Positions 14,588-15,361 of a stretch of 15,361 bases of DNA are shown piece after piece. Origin of the DNA: an uncultured Thermomicrobiales bacterium (GTDB lineage: Bacteria > Chloroflexota > Chloroflexia > Thermomicrobiales > UBA6265); NCBI GenBank assembly GCA_902806395.1, contig CADCWH010000395.1:1-15361 (forward strand), given 5' to 3'. The notes under the pieces are model-generated. The model made no database searches and had not been told where the DNA came from. It saw nothing but the letters and a program-made list of their open reading frames with translations. The translations under genes were made by a program, and so were the position numbers. Every line of letters starts with the position of its first letter. Positions within the stretch are counted from its first letter, which is position 1.

Positions 14588-15076
14588 TCAGCGCCGAAGG
14601 CGCCGCCGGACTGGTCGCCGCCCGACCGGGACCGCCCGGATCGCGTTCGGCCGGGCACCGCTCGGGTGCGTCTTGAGGTAGTGCTGCCGAGTCTTGCGTG
14701 ACTCGTATGCTTCGCGCTCGGCCGGGTAGTCAGTGCGGAGATAATTGGCGACCGCGAGGCCGAACCCGATCAGGCTGAGGAACGAGAGGTACATCCAGAT
14801 ACGTGCCCCGAAGGTGAAAGGGTTGATCTGGAGCCAACGGATCAGGAAGAAGAACAGCCCCATGCCGAAGATGACCATCGCGTACCCGGACGACCGCTGG
14901 GCGAAGCGACGCTGCAGACCATTCCGGAACAACCTGCGGGCACCATCGTTGTAGACGACGATGCTGGCCACCAGACCGATCGAGAATAGGATCAGGTACG
15001 CCGTCGAGAACGGTCCGAAGACCTCGTCGGGGCCAGGTACGGTCGTCTGATAATCCCATGAAAACGGGTTGGCCAT
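14588..15076 (-). CDS. Three-helix membrane protein of unknown function
   Basis: This 162-residue protein has no recognised family. Three hydrophobic segments stand out: about residues 23-42, 65-84 and 92-112. A basic cytoplasmic-looking loop (GARRLFRNGLQRRFAQR, about 45-61) lies between the first two. A long charged tail (115-162) ends in a run of arginines. ATG 15076 is chosen because GAGG sits 8 bases upstream and a promoter is placed 45-73 bases before it; the frame extends further up across that promoter, which argues against the longer form. It converges on the SRP RNA gene. No catalytic or transport motif is visible. The coding call is secure from composition and the helix pattern; the function is unknown. 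Confidence 0.82.
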   Translation of the reverse strand: MANPFSWDYQTTVPGPDEVFGPFSTAYLILFSIGLVASIVVYNDGARRLFRNGLQRRFAQRSSGYAMVIFGMGLFFFLIRWLQINPFTFGARIWMYLSFLSLIGFGLAVANYLRTDYPAEREAYESRKTRQHYLKTHPSGARPNAIRAVPVGRRPVRRRLRR

Positions 15077-15120
15077 GGCGCGTGTCCTCGGGGCGGCGAT
15101 TCGGACGGGACGGCGGCCGG

Positions 15121-15149
15121 AGTATACCAGCCATCGTCTACCGTCTGAA
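15121..15149 (-). promoter_or_regulatory. Sigma-70-type promoter of the membrane-protein gene
   Basis: On the minus strand TTCAGA (15144-15149) and TATACT (15121-15126) are 17 bases apart. The -10 box is preceded by TGG, giving an extended -10 (TGGTATACT). Transcription would start near 15114, leaving a leader of about 38 bases before the ATG at 15076. Confidence 0.58.
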
Positions 15150-15361
15150 TCCACGGCGCGGACCAGACCGCCAAATCCGTCCCAGTCTCTGCACGGTCAA
15201 GTTTAAACACTCCGACGTCAGGCAGTGTCCATCACCAGGGCTCGCTTGACCTGCCGGTCTCGGTTAGATCACGTGCTCCGACGGGGGACCGTAAGGGGTG
15301 CCCCCGCCGCCAGACGCCGCCGATCGACGGTTCAGAGATAGGAGAGGCCGCTAGTACATGC
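15150..15361. other. Terminal stretch with no recognisable gene
   Basis: No open frame with coding character was found here. CGGGGG (15282-15287) and CCCCCG (15301-15306) can pair across 13 bases. AGGAGAGG (about 15340-15347) precedes an ATG at 15358 that the window edge cuts off, so a plus-strand gene could begin there with this as its leader. The distance of about ten bases from that site to the ATG is acceptable but not decisive. Confidence 0.3.

Noticed and set aside
15358..15361. ATG at the right edge with AGGAGAGG upstream.
   Set aside because: Only four bases of the possible gene are visible, so it is noted in the last feature and not called.

Overview
The window is a GC-rich, densely coded bacterial chromosome segment with 14 protein genes and one RNA gene. 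All genes are intact except the first, which is cut by the window edge. No insertion sequences, tRNAs, rRNAs or CRISPR arrays were seen. Four traits suggest a Chloroflexota (Thermomicrobia-like) host: a Tat-exported solute-binding protein, an archaeal-type dUTPase, a large Bacillus-type SRP RNA, and frequent GTG starts. This assignment is inferred from gene style and not proven; an actinobacterium is not excluded.

Left part (1-11500). A plus-strand run holds a PIG-L/LmbE deacetylase (partial), an M24-fold protein that has lost most metal ligands, and a galactokinase-like GHMP sugar kinase. It converges on a long minus-strand series. Read in its own direction, that series is: MFS exporter, AnmK (anhydro-N-acetylmuramic acid kinase), Tat-type peptide/oligopeptide binding protein, DppB- and DppC-type permeases, MoaA, and a D-2-hydroxyacid dehydrogenase. 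The ABC transporter has no ATPase gene here. A 17-bp perfect palindrome overlies a -10-like box upstream of moaA, so moaA probably has its own regulated promoter. A 10-bp-stem hairpin separates the binding-protein gene from dppB.

Right part (11501-15361). A dUTPase of the archaeal type (plus) faces a small Cys/His-rich protein and an intact M24 aminopeptidase (both minus). Then come a [2Fe-2S] ferredoxin (plus) and the SRP RNA gene ffs with its own promoter and terminator (plus). Last is a three-helix membrane protein of unknown function (minus). The final 0.2 kb has no recognisable gene.

How the genes may work together. AnmK, the PIG-L deacetylase, a hexose-type kinase, the peptide importer and the D-2-hydroxyacid dehydrogenase could together form an amino-sugar or muropeptide salvage locus. 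This is inference from gene neighbourhood. The expected partner MurQ and the transporter ATPases are not in the window. The M24-like pseudo-enzyme beside the kinase is the least explained element.
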